DNA from: Planctomycetota bacterium | Lineage (GTDB): Bacteria; Planctomycetota; UBA1135; UBA2386 | Assembly (NCBI GenBank): GCA_947444055.1 | Contig: CANEYR010000036.1 | Location: 1-35,186, forward strand | DNA length: 35,186 bases | Direction: 5' to 3' | Shown here: piece after piece, positions 1 through 9,017 of the stretch | Position numbering within the stretch: position 1 is the stretch's first letter | Layout: the number at the start of each line of letters is the position of its first letter | Notes under the pieces: generated by a model | Databases searched by the model: none | What the model was told of the DNA's origin: nothing | What the model saw: only the letters and a program-made list of their open reading frames with translations | Program-made: the position numbers and the translations under genes

Positions 1-741
1 CGAGACCGTCAGCGCCACTTGCACGTCGCGGCGATAGATGACGTCCATGGCGTTGACGATGCCGGTGACGTCGTTCTGCGTGTTCGTGATGTTGCTGCCG
101 TTGAGCACGTAGAGCGGGTTGTCCGCTTCGATCGCCAACTGGCAGACGTAGACGGCGTCTTCGTTGCCGACCATGGGCACGACCCCTTGTTGCAGACCGG
201 GCACGCCGCAGTGCGCGTTGATGTTCGCACTGTCGACGCCACGGAAGACGATGTGCGCCGTGATGCCAGCCGTCGGCACGACGTCGCGCACCGGCTGCAC
301 CAGCCACAATTCGCCGGTGCCCCGCCGCACGAACGCCGTCAACGACCCGCCGATGAGGGTAGCGGCGACTTCACTGCCGACCTCCCCTTGCACCGCGCCG
401 CGATAGGTCACGCACGGCGGCGTCGGCAGCAGCACGAGCCCGGTGGGGCCGCGTTCCCACAACTGGAAGGCTGGCGCGCGCACGTCGAACGAGTGCAGTT
501 CGAGCCGCTCCGGCACGCCGGCCAACACCACGTCGATGATTGCTGCCCCGGCGTTGCCATTCGGCACCTGCAGTTGTTGCACCGTACCGGCCATTGCATC
601 GAACAGCGTCAGCAGGGTTGGGGGTGCCAACGCCACCTTCACCGGCGGCGTCGTCGGCGTCGTTTGCTGCGCTGGCAGCAAGGTGCCGTACGCCACGGCA
701 AGAAGGGCTGATAGCAGAGTGCGAGTAGGGAGCAGTTGCAT
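1..741 (-). CDS. Secreted reprolysin-like (M12B-type) metallopeptidase, N-terminal part
   Basis: Open frame from ATG at 741 running left off the window with no stop (247 residues visible). It begins with a signal peptide: TRT, a hydrophobic stretch LLSALLAVAYGTLL, then PAQQ at about residue 25. A propeptide-like beta-rich region follows. The segment around residues 205-247 (CQLAIEADNPLYVLNG, then NDVTGIVNAMDVIYRRDV) matches the start of the catalytic domain as I know it from bacterial reprolysin-like zinc proteases. The zinc motif HExxHxxGxxH would lie outside the window, so activity cannot be judged. It is probably exported and may process extracellular protein. Transcribed on the same strand as tatD, 69 bases downstream of it. 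The overlapping plus-strand frame at 19-711 is a shadow. Confidence 0.7.
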   Translation of the reverse strand, partial: MQLLPTRTLLSALLAVAYGTLLPAQQTTPTTPPVKVALAPPTLLTLFDAMAGTVQQLQVPNGNAGAAIIDVVLAGVPERLELHSFDVRAPAFQLWERGPTGLVLLPTPPCVTYRGAVQGEVGSEVAATLIGGSLTAFVRRGTGELWLVQPVRDVVPTAGITAHIVFRGVDSANINAHCGVPGLQQGVVPMVGNEDAVYVCQLAIEADNPLYVLNGSNITNTQNDVTGIVNAMDVIYRRDVQVALTVS

Positions 742-810
742 GGACGAACGTTCCGGTGGGAGAGAGACGGCACAATCTAGCGCGCCAAACGGTTCGCGGG
801 GAGTCTTGCC

Positions 811-1566
811 TCAGGCGCGATCGAACAAGGCGGTGGCATTGGCGAACGTGCACGCCGCCGCCGCCGCGAGGGTCATGGCGCGCACCTGCGCCAACGCCGC
901 CAAGGTCTCGACGATGTAGGCCGGTTCGTTGCGTTGGCCACGTCGCTTTTGCGGCGGCAAGAACGGTGCATCAGTCTCCACCAGGATGCGGTCTTCGGGC
1001 GCGAACGCCGCCGCCGCGCGCAGCAGGTCGTTCTTTGGGTAGGTGAGCGGCCCGGCGAACGACAGGTGCAGACCGAGATCGAGGGCGATGCGGGCCTCAG
1101 TGATGGCGCCAGAGAAGCAGTGCATGACGCCGCGCACGGGTGGCTCGCTGTGCAGCACCGCAAACAGCGGCGCGAACGCGTCGCGGCAGTGAAAGATCAC
1201 CGGCAGGTCGAGCTCGCGCGCGAGCTGCAGGTGCGCGCGCAGCGAGCGTTCCTGTTGGTCGAGGGGCGTGCGATCGCGAAAGCAGTCGAGCCCCGTCTCG
1301 CCGATCGCCACGCAGCCCGGCGACTTCGCCAGCGCGGTCAGGTCGGCCCATTCGGCGTCGAACCGCGTGCTGTCGTTGGGATGCAGTCCGGCACTCCAGC
1401 GCACGCCGGGCAGGCGGGCCAGTTGCTGCGCGGCGCGGCTCGTCTTGGCATCGATGCCAACGACCAGCATGGCGGTGACTTCGGCGGCCAACGCGCGCGC
1501 ATGCTCGTCGTCGGGAGTGGCCTTGCCGTCGAGGCCGAGGTGGCAGTGGGTGTCGAAGACCTGCAT
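811..1566 (-). CDS. tatD: TatD family metal-dependent DNase
   Basis: 251-residue TIM-barrel hydrolase of the usual TatD length. Metal-site motifs are all present: FDTHCHL with H7 and H9, GETGLD with E90, FHCRD with H126, MHCFSG with H149, and ETDAPFL with D199. Known TatD proteins are Mg-dependent 3'-5' exonucleases acting in DNA repair and turnover. The frame stays open upstream to 2262, but the ATG at 1566 is placed exactly where the family starts (MQVFDTHCHL). The extension would run antisense through the TPR gene, so I reject it. Divergent from the TPR gene, with 81 bases between the two starts. Confidence 0.95.
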   Translation of the reverse strand: MQVFDTHCHLGLDGKATPDDEHARALAAEVTAMLVVGIDAKTSRAAQQLARLPGVRWSAGLHPNDSTRFDAEWADLTALAKSPGCVAIGETGLDCFRDRTPLDQQERSLRAHLQLARELDLPVIFHCRDAFAPLFAVLHSEPPVRGVMHCFSGAITEARIALDLGLHLSFAGPLTYPKNDLLRAAAAFAPEDRILVETDAPFLPPQKRRGQRNEPAYIVETLAALAQVRAMTLAAAAACTFANATALFDRA

Positions 1567-1647
1567 AACGACGGGAAATATTGGAGCTTGGCTACAGTAA
1601 CGGGCCGCCGCGCGCCGGCGAGTTCTCCTTTCCGCGCGCCAATCGCA

Positions 1648-2523
1648 ATGAACCCAACTGCTCCCGTGCTCGTCTCCGTCCTTCTCGCCGCCGCCGCCGC
1701 TGTCGGTGTGACCTTCGCCCTGCGCCCCGCCGAGGCCCCGAGTGAGGCGCCTGCGATCGCCGAATTGCAGCGCACGCTGGCGAGCCTGCGCACCGACCAG
1801 CTGGCGCTGCAACAGAAGATCGAGGCGATCGCCAGTGCGGCGGCGCCGGTGACTGCCAAGGACAGTGTCGAACGCACGGCGGCGCCGGTGGTCTCGGCCG
1901 ATCTCGTGGCGACGGCCGTCGAGGCGTACCTGAGCAAGCGGGGCGCCGCCGGGAGTCCTGGGCAGCCGACGGCAGCCACGGCCGCGGCGACGTTCGACCT
2001 GGACAGCGAGTTCGCCAAGTTGGTGGGCACCAACTTCTTCGAGGACAGCGAGCTGTGGAAGCGGCTGTTGGCGGCGGGAAAGATGGACGAGGCGATCGCG
2101 AAGTTCGAAGCGCTGGCGAAGGCCAGTCCGCAGGACACCAAGGTGCAGATGGATTTGGCGCAGGCCTATCTGGCCTACGTCAACATGGACCAGACCAAGT
2201 ACCAGTACTCGATGAAGGCCGACTCGGTGTTCGACGAAGTGCTTGCCCTCGACGAGCGGCATTGGGAGGCGCGCTTCACCAAGGCGATGAGCTACACCTT
2301 CTGGCCTGACTTCCTCGGCAAGAAGAAGGACGCGATCTCACACTTCGAGACGCTGGTCACGCAACAGGAGTCGATGCCAGCGCAGAGCCACGAAGCGCAG
2401 ACCTACCTGTACCTCGGCAACATGCTTGAGGCGCGCGACCTGGCGAAAGCGAAGGAGATTTGGGCGAAGGGCGCGCGGCGGCACCCTGACAACCAAGACT
2501 TGAAGAAGCGCGCCGGCAACTGA
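1648..2523 (+). CDS. Membrane-anchored TPR-like protein
   Basis: 291 residues. The N-terminus has a hydrophobic anchor at about residues 6-25 (VLVSVLLAAAAAVGVTFAL). A predicted coiled coil follows at about 38-65 (AELQRTLASLRTDQLALQQ). A low-complexity Ala/Pro linker then leads to a helical C-terminal half with TPR character from about residue 130: AGKMDEAIAKFEALAKASPQD, then ALDERHWEARFTKAMSY and TYLYLGNMLEARDLAKAKEIW. TPR proteins act as scaffolds; no partner can be named. The start was chosen at the ATG just before the anchor. The frame is open far upstream, but that part is antisense to tatD. Convergent with the AlkD-like gene, 18 bases apart. Confidence 0.8.
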   Translation: MNPTAPVLVSVLLAAAAAVGVTFALRPAEAPSEAPAIAELQRTLASLRTDQLALQQKIEAIASAAAPVTAKDSVERTAAPVVSADLVATAVEAYLSKRGAAGSPGQPTAATAAATFDLDSEFAKLVGTNFFEDSELWKRLLAAGKMDEAIAKFEALAKASPQDTKVQMDLAQAYLAYVNMDQTKYQYSMKADSVFDEVLALDERHWEARFTKAMSYTFWPDFLGKKKDAISHFETLVTQQESMPAQSHEAQTYLYLGNMLEARDLAKAKEIWAKGARRHPDNQDLKKRAGN

Positions 2524-2541
2524 GAGCCGGTCGCCGCTCGC

Positions 2542-3437
2542 TCACTTCGCGGATTTGGATTTCGCGGCGGGCTTCTTTTCGGGTGGCTTCTGGGTGACTG
2601 GCTTCGCTGCCTTGGCTTTCACGGCCGGGGCGGCCTTGGCCGTTGGTTTGGCGACGGGCTTCTTGGCTGTGCGTTGCACTTCGACGACGGCTCTCGCCAG
2701 CGGCGCCGGCGGGGGCGTTGTCGCGGTGACCGGCGCGGTGACCGGCGCGGTGACCGGCGTCACCTTCGGCTTGGGCTTCTGTTTCGGCAAAACCACGCTG
2801 CGGTTGTGCTGCTGCAAGAACGCCCGCACGGCGTCGCCGTGCAGTTCGAGCGCCGCGACCAAGACGTCATCGATCGCCGTTTGCAACGCGACGTCCGCGA
2901 TCGCCAGCAACGGCGTCACCAACTCGACGAACCGAGGGAACGCTTCGGCATCGCTGGCCAACGCCAAACCGGTCGCGCGCACGCCGGCGCGACGCAGCCC
3001 TTCGTGCGCCCCGCTTGCATAGCGGTTGCAGTCCTTCCACAGCTTCTTGTTCTTCGCAACGAGGGTTCCGATCACCTCGCGGGCGAGCTGTTGCAGCACC
3101 GGCTCGGGGGCGTGGTCTTGCAGGAACCCCTCGAGCAACGGTAGGTCGGCGGGTTCTAGCAGGGCCGCTCGCCCAGCTAGCAACTGCACACCCACCGAGC
3201 GCAGCTCACAGAACTTGCTGGACCACAGCGTGCGCACGAACGCCGTCATTTGCGCGCGCCCCATCGCGGGGTAGGTCGAAGCCAGCGTTGCCGCGGCGGC
3301 GGCCACATCCGCGTCGGTGGCGCCAAGGAACGTCAGCGTGCCGCCGTGCGCCAGGGCACTGGCGGCTGCCAACTCGGGGGAAGCCTTCGCCTGCAGCTTT
3401 TGCCGCAGCAGAGATTGCTCGCGCGCGAAGTTCATGC

Positions 3438-3441
<4 letters not shown>
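2542..3441 (-). CDS. AlkD-like DNA alkylation repair HEAT protein with basic tail
   Basis: 299 residues. The first 210 or so are alpha-helical repeats. The stretch at about 71-89, LWSSKFCELRSVGVQLL, resembles the conserved LWxSxxxExRxxAxxLL signature of the DNA_alkylation (AlkD-type) family. KKLWKDCNRYASG near 132-144 fits the same fold. Family members are HEAT-repeat glycosylases that remove alkylated bases, although many homologues are only DNA-binding. After residue 218 comes a Lys/Pro/Ala-rich tail with a VTAP repeat and histone-H1-like KPAAK steps, which probably binds nucleic acid. The start codon overlaps the cbs stop (ATGA), so translation is likely coupled. Family assignment is by motif and helix pattern only. 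Confidence 0.6.
2725..2760 (+). repeat. 12-bp tandem repeat, three copies
   Basis: Unit GGTGACCGGCGC repeated at 2725-2736, 2737-2748 and 2749-2760 (last base changed). It lies inside the AlkD-like gene and encodes the VTAP repeats of its tail. Being a multiple of three, it can expand or contract without breaking the frame. Confidence 0.9.
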
Positions 3442-4799
<1,358 letters not shown>

Positions 4800-4843
4800 G
4801 AGGAAGAGCACAGGATCTAAGCAGGCCGCACCCGCGAAGGGAA

Positions 4844-6586
4844 ATGCGCGCTCCGGCCTTGTTCGCGTTGTGTGTTGTGCGCATCGTTCTCCGCCCCGTG
4901 AACGAGCCCGAGAATGACAGTGTTCCTCCGACCGTGTCCGCGACCCCGAATGCCGGTGGGGATGCGGTTCCCGCCAGTAGTGGTGCCGCTGAGGCGGCCG
5001 CTCCAGCTGACGGTTCCGTAGCTGGTGGTGCGACCGGTGACGGTCCGCAAGGTGATGGCCAAGAAGGCGAAGGTGGCGAGACGCGCCGCCGCCGCCGCCG
5101 TCGTCGTCGTCGTGGCGGTGGTGGGGGCGCACCCGGCGAAGGGGCGGACGGTTCGCCAGTCGCCGAGGGGCAAGAGGGTGCCGTTCCTGCGGAAGGTGGG
5201 GTGCAACCGCCGATGCGGCAACCACAGCCGCCGCGTCAGCAGCAATCGCGGGCCCAGCAGGATCGTTCCCAGCAGGATCGTTCCCAGCAGGATCGTTCCC
5301 AGCAGCAGCGCCAACAACCAAGGGGTGGCCGTCGCGATGACCGTGGTCGCGACGACCGCGGCCGTCATGAGCAGGATCGCAACCGCGGTCGCGGCGACAG
5401 CCAGCACGCCGCCATGCAGGCGGTGTCGGCGTTGGCAGACATGGCCCACATGCTGTTGCACGTCGAAGGCGTCGACCCGCTGTCGATGCCGCGCTACCTC
5501 GAACTCAACCTGCGCGTGCCGCTCGATGGCGGCAACGACATTCGCCACGCGGCGGGCACTGCCGTGGAGCAGATCAGCAAGCGTGTGCGCGAAGTGCGCG
5601 AGCATGAGAAGGCGCTGCGGCCAGGCGCGGTGTACTGCTACTTCGCGGGCAGTTCGCATGCCGAAGGCTGTCGTCCGACCGAGCCGCGCCACGTCTTCGA
5701 TGGCTATTCGTCGACCGGCAGGCCGCAGTTCGCCGACTTCGTGACCTTGGCGATCGATCGCAAGGATCCGCAGATCGACGGCCTGCTCGCGGGCGAAGAG
5801 ATCATCTTGACGAGGGTCACGATGGGGCGCGTGTTGCGAACGCAGCAGCTCGCGGAGTTCGGTGGCAATTCGCCGGTGTTCAAGATCCTCGGCCAAGTCG
5901 ATGCCGGCTTGTTCCGCGTGCTTGGCGCCGCCGGCCGCTGCGCGTTCAGTTTCCAACTGTTGCGTGGCGCCACGCTCGAAGGTCGCGTGCGCCTGCGCCT
6001 GCATCCAGTGGGCGCCGTCGATCCGATGGAACTTGCGGACCCGGCCCTGATGCAGATTTGCAGCCGGTTCCAACGACACTTGGATGTCGAAGCGATGCGC
6101 TTGCAAGGGCAACAGCAGAGTGGTGCCGTCGACGAAGAGGCGTTCGTGTTGCCGTTGCTGCAGGAGTTTGCTCGGCAATTGCAGAGCCGCACGCGCCACG
6201 CCGGTCGCCGCACCCAACATGGGCTCGAACGCGCCGAGGAAGGCCAGCGGCCGACGTCCCGCGCCTATCCCGATGCGGGCGAAGCGAGTGACGATGCGAT
6301 CCTGTGGGATCTCGACCAGAGCACGGTGGTCGTGGCCGGGCCAAAGGGCCGGGTGCACGTGTTCACGCCGCAAGGCAAGCACGTGACGTCGGTGATGATG
6401 CCTGGGCAGGCGATCGATCGGCGGCGGCACACCGGACGCTGGCGCCTGGCCGAGCCCGAAGAGCGCGGCGAGTTCCGCATTCACATCAAGCGCCTGATCG
6501 CTGCAGGCGAGAACACGACGCGCGAAGACAGCGTTACGGCGAGCCCCCCGACGCCCTCGGCGTCGCCGAGCGCACCGTCGGCCTGA
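4844..6586 (+). CDS. Arg/Gly-rich protein of unknown function with low-complexity N-terminus
   Basis: 580 residues if the ATG at 4844 is used. A GTG at 4898 (starting VNEPEND) is an equally plausible start, because the purine run before the ATG is only 2 bases away. Residues 20-190 are low-complexity: an acidic/Ala/Gly stretch, ten consecutive Arg (81-90) followed by five Gly, three QQDRS repeats, then RGG and DRGR motifs, as in RNA-binding disordered tails. The folded part, from about 195, begins AVSALADMAHMLLHVEGVDPL and includes LRPGAVYCYFAGS and, near the end, ILWDLDQSTVVVAG. I recognise no family. Its stop is 3 bases before mogA, so it is probably the first gene of that operon. RNA binding is inferred only from composition. 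Confidence 0.75.
   Translation: MRAPALFALCVVRIVLRPVNEPENDSVPPTVSATPNAGGDAVPASSGAAEAAAPADGSVAGGATGDGPQGDGQEGEGGETRRRRRRRRRRGGGGGAPGEGADGSPVAEGQEGAVPAEGGVQPPMRQPQPPRQQQSRAQQDRSQQDRSQQDRSQQQRQQPRGGRRDDRGRDDRGRHEQDRNRGRGDSQHAAMQAVSALADMAHMLLHVEGVDPLSMPRYLELNLRVPLDGGNDIRHAAGTAVEQISKRVREVREHEKALRPGAVYCYFAGSSHAEGCRPTEPRHVFDGYSSTGRPQFADFVTLAIDRKDPQIDGLLAGEEIILTRVTMGRVLRTQQLAEFGGNSPVFKILGQVDAGLFRVLGAAGRCAFSFQLLRGATLEGRVRLRLHPVGAVDPMELADPALMQICSRFQRHLDVEAMRLQGQQQSGAVDEEAFVLPLLQEFARQLQSRTRHAGRRTQHGLERAEEGQRPTSRAYPDAGEASDDAILWDLDQSTVVVAGPKGRVHVFTPQGKHVTSVMMPGQAIDRRRHTGRWRLAEPEERGEFRIHIKRLIAAGENTTREDSVTASPPTPSASPSAPSA
5255..5299 (+). repeat. 15-bp tandem repeat, three copies
   Basis: Unit CAGCAGGATCGTTCC at 5255-5269, 5270-5284 and 5285-5299, followed by a partial fourth copy. 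It encodes the QQDRS repeats in the disordered part of the Arg-rich protein and keeps the frame. Confidence 0.95.
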
Positions 6587-6589
6587 GTC

Positions 6590-7129
6590 ATGACGGCCAT
6601 CCGCGCGAAGATCGGCATCGTCACGATCAGTGATCGTGCGAGCCAGGGTGTCTACGCGGACGAATCGGGACCGGCGATCGAAGCGGCGCTGCGCGACTAC
6701 TTGGCAACGCCGTGCGAGTTCGACAAGCGGCTGGTCGCCGATGAGCCGAGGCTCATCGCCAGCGCCCTGCGCGAACTGGCGGCGGGCGGGGCGTGCCTGA
6801 TCTGCACGACCGGCGGCACCGGGCCGGCGGTGCGCGATGTGACGCCGGAAGTGATTCGCGAGGTCTGCAGCAAAGAACTGCCGGGCTTTGGCGAGCAGAT
6901 GCGCGCCGCCTCGCTGCGCGCGGGCGTGCCGACCGCCATCTTGTCGCGGCAAACGGCGGCGATCCTCGATCGATCGCTCGTGGTCACGCTGCCAGGCAAG
7001 CCGGCGTCGATCCGCGTCTGCCTCGATGCGGTGTTCCCGGCCATTCCGTATTGCATCGACCTGCTCGGCGGACCGCGCCTGGAAGGCAACCCGGCGGTTG
7101 TGCAGGTCTTCCGCCCCCAAGTGAAGTGA
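6590..7129 (+). CDS. mogA: Molybdopterin adenylyltransferase (MogA/MoaB family)
   Basis: 179 residues, the normal length. The family start is IGIVTISDRAS (8-18). The nucleotide/MPT-binding signature TTGGTGP is at 73-79, followed by DVTPE at 83-87. LPGFGEQMR and the loop LVVTLPGKPASIR fit MogA. The enzyme adenylates molybdopterin before molybdate insertion, in the cytoplasm. MogA versus the related MoaB cannot be separated with certainty from motifs alone. It lies between the Arg-rich gene (3-base gap) and the PnbB-like gene (21-base gap). No other molybdenum-cofactor gene is in the window. Confidence 0.92.
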   Translation: MTAIRAKIGIVTISDRASQGVYADESGPAIEAALRDYLATPCEFDKRLVADEPRLIASALRELAAGGACLICTTGGTGPAVRDVTPEVIREVCSKELPGFGEQMRAASLRAGVPTAILSRQTAAILDRSLVVTLPGKPASIRVCLDAVFPAIPYCIDLLGGPRLEGNPAVVQVFRPQVK

Positions 7130-7150
7130 AGAGTGAAGGACGAACCACGA

Positions 7151-7621
7151 ATGAACCAGACGATAACCAAGGAGCAGTTCGTCGAACTGTTGCGACCGCT
7201 GGCGCAAGCCCTGAAAGCCGTCGATGTCGACAGCCAGGACGCTGCCGCGCAGGCCGAACGGGCAGCGCCGTTCGCCAGTGCGGCGGTCGCCGCGGTGCGC
7301 ACGGCCGCGATCGCCAACCTTGCCTCCGAGTGGCTGCTGCCAAAGGCGCATGGCGGCATTCGCTTTGGCCGCGTCGTCAAAGAACTGCTCGGCTTCTCCG
7401 TCGATGCGGTGTTGATGGACGTGCCGGGGCCGCGGCACCGTCATCCCAACGGCGAACTCGACCTGTGCGTGACGACGAAGGGCGACCCGCGTTTCGACGG
7501 CAAACCCGCTGGCTGGGTCGTCTACGGCAAGGACTCGGTGCACGTGCCGACCGTGCTCGGCGGCGAGATGCTCGTGCTCTACTTCCTGCCGGGTGGTGCG
7601 ATCGAGTTCTTGACCACCTGA
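7151..7621 (+). CDS. DUF4863 / 4-hydroxylaminobenzoate lyase (PnbB)-like protein
   Basis: 156 residues. The C-terminal two thirds match the DUF4863 family, which includes the 4-hydroxylaminobenzoate lyase PnbB: FGRVVKELLGFSVDAVLMD, then VPGPRHRHPNGELDLC (about 91-106), then DPRFDGKPAGWVVYG and LVLYFLPGGAIEF. The His/Glu-rich HRHPNGE segment probably forms a metal or active site. PnbB converts 4-hydroxylaminobenzoate to protocatechuate and ammonia. No nitroreductase neighbour is visible, so the substrate here is uncertain. The start was set at the ATG 7151 (MNQTITK) with AAGGA ten bases upstream. A GTG at 7133 is possible. It ends 4 bases from the convergent HEAT-like gene. Confidence 0.8.
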   Translation: MNQTITKEQFVELLRPLAQALKAVDVDSQDAAAQAERAAPFASAAVAAVRTAAIANLASEWLLPKAHGGIRFGRVVKELLGFSVDAVLMDVPGPRHRHPNGELDLCVTTKGDPRFDGKPAGWVVYGKDSVHVPTVLGGEMLVLYFLPGGAIEFLTT

Positions 7622-7625
7622 GCGC

Positions 7626-8633
7626 TCACTTGATCTTGTTCAGCAAGAACTCGATGCGGCGCTGCACGGCCTCGGTCGTCACCTTGGCGAGGGCTGCTTC
7701 GAGGAACGCGCGGGCGGCTTTGCCACGAATCTCGACTAGGGCGTCGAGGCAGTAGTTCAAGAAGATCGGGTTCTCCTGCTGCAGCGGTGGGTGCCAGTAG
7801 AGCTTCTCGATGGCCTCGCTGGCGGCCGCACAACGGTGTTCGCCGAGGGCTTTGACGCATTCTTGGATGGTCACCGCGTCGTGCTCGGTGCGACCGATCA
7901 CCATCAGTAGGGTGTCGTCCACCTTGGGGTCTTCGGTGCGTAGGTAGGCGACCACGTAGTTGTTGAAGCCCGTGTTCGACATCGCTGCTGGGTCGGGAAT
8001 GACGGCGCCCGGATACGCGCTCGCGCGATCAGGGTTGAAGCCGCGACTCGACTCGGTCATGAGCACCTGCCGCAATAGCGTCTGCGCCAGCGGGCGATCG
8101 TGGCGAGTCAGGCAGTCGGCGGCGAACCAACGCAGCCGCGGCGTTGGCAGGCGGCGACCGAGCAGCACTTCTTTCAGAACCAGCAGGCCAGCTTCGTGAT
8201 CGATGCGAACGCCGGCTTCGAGCAACCACTTGATCTCGTCGAAGTCTTTCTCGGGCTTCAGCGTCGCCAAGCGTTCACTGATCGGCTTCCACGCATCGGT
8301 GCCCAGGGTTTGCAGGGCCCGCAGAATCGCATCCATCTCCTTCTGGGCGTTCTTGAAATCCGGCTCCGTGGTGCGCGAGCTCGCGATCAACGGCGCGAAG
8401 GTGCGCAGCTTGGTGAGCAGCGCTTGGGGCCCCTGGGTGCCAGAACTTTGCTCAATTCGCAGGCGGGTCACTTCGCCGAGAACGAGCTGCAGGGTCGCCG
8501 CATTCTGGGCGTCCACTTGGCCTCGATCCCGCAGATCGTTGCTGAGCCGCCATAGGGCGACACCGACGAAAGCAACCGCGGCGAACAGGGCGACCAGGGC
8601 GGCAGGCAGCAAACGGGACGAGGCAGGGGTCAT
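7626..8633 (-). CDS. Membrane-anchored HEAT-like repeat protein, unknown function
   Basis: 335 residues. A single N-terminal transmembrane segment at about 9-28 (LPAALVALFAAVAFVGVALW) is followed by a short coiled-coil-like region. An all-helical body then has HEAT-like periodicity: ALLTKLRTFAPLIAS, then RLRWFAADCLTRHDRPLAQTLLRQVL and ECVKALGEHRCAAASEAIEKLYW. Such proteins are usually protein-binding scaffolds facing the periplasm. I cannot name a family. It is transcribed alone and diverges from the first lipoprotein gene across a 384-base gap. Confidence 0.75.
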   Translation of the reverse strand: MTPASSRLLPAALVALFAAVAFVGVALWRLSNDLRDRGQVDAQNAATLQLVLGEVTRLRIEQSSGTQGPQALLTKLRTFAPLIASSRTTEPDFKNAQKEMDAILRALQTLGTDAWKPISERLATLKPEKDFDEIKWLLEAGVRIDHEAGLLVLKEVLLGRRLPTPRLRWFAADCLTRHDRPLAQTLLRQVLMTESSRGFNPDRASAYPGAVIPDPAAMSNTGFNNYVVAYLRTEDPKVDDTLLMVIGRTEHDAVTIQECVKALGEHRCAAASEAIEKLYWHPPLQQENPIFLNYCLDALVEIRGKAARAFLEAALAKVTTEAVQRRIEFLLNKIK

Positions 8634-9017
8634 ATGGCGAGGCTATTGGTGAGAAGTCGCCACGTCACGGCATGTTCGATCTCGAACGAAACGCGTGCCG
8701 AAGTGCACCTGAGGGCCGCCTGTTCGGCTTCGCACGAACGGTCAAAGCGACCCGGCGCCGCCCCCGCCAAGGTGCGGAACGACCGGCCTTGCGGGCGATT
8801 TGGCTTCTGAAGCTTGGGCGCAGCCCTGGCGGCATGGAAGTTGTCCGGACCCGCCTGCAAAGTTCCGGTTGGTGCTCGAGTCCTTCGGGCCCGACCTTGC
8901 AGCTTCTCGTGCGGTATGGTTTCTTTGCCCATCCTCGCATCCCGTCCCCTCGGCGTTCGAACCCCTCACGGCGCCGTCGATCAGGTTCTGTCCCTTACTT
9001 CTCGATACGAGGCAGAC
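8634..9017. other. 384-base intergenic region between divergent genes
   Basis: No supported coding region. It should hold the promoters for the HEAT-like gene (leftward) and the first lipoprotein gene (rightward), but I see no convincing -35/-10 pair. GAGG at 9009-9012, five bases before the ATG at 9018, is a good ribosome binding site for the lipoprotein. The segment near 8871-8896 looks faintly like the 3' half of a tRNA but does not fold as one. Confidence 0.6.

Noticed and set aside
19..711. 230-codon plus-strand frame
   Set aside because: Shadow of the metallopeptidase gene on the minus strand; it is His/Arg-rich with no domain-like pattern.
1567..2262. Open upstream extension of the tatD frame
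   Set aside because: It is antisense to the TPR gene and low in protein-like character; the family start fits ATG 1566 exactly.
8871..8896. Sequence resembling the T arm and acceptor 3' half of a tRNA
   Set aside because: The T-loop lacks TTCRA spacing, no matching 5' acceptor strand exists about 70 bases upstream, and no anticodon arm forms.
8814..9017. Upstream extension of the first lipoprotein
   Set aside because: The signal peptide with lipobox and a ribosome binding site start at 9018; an extension would bury the lipobox.
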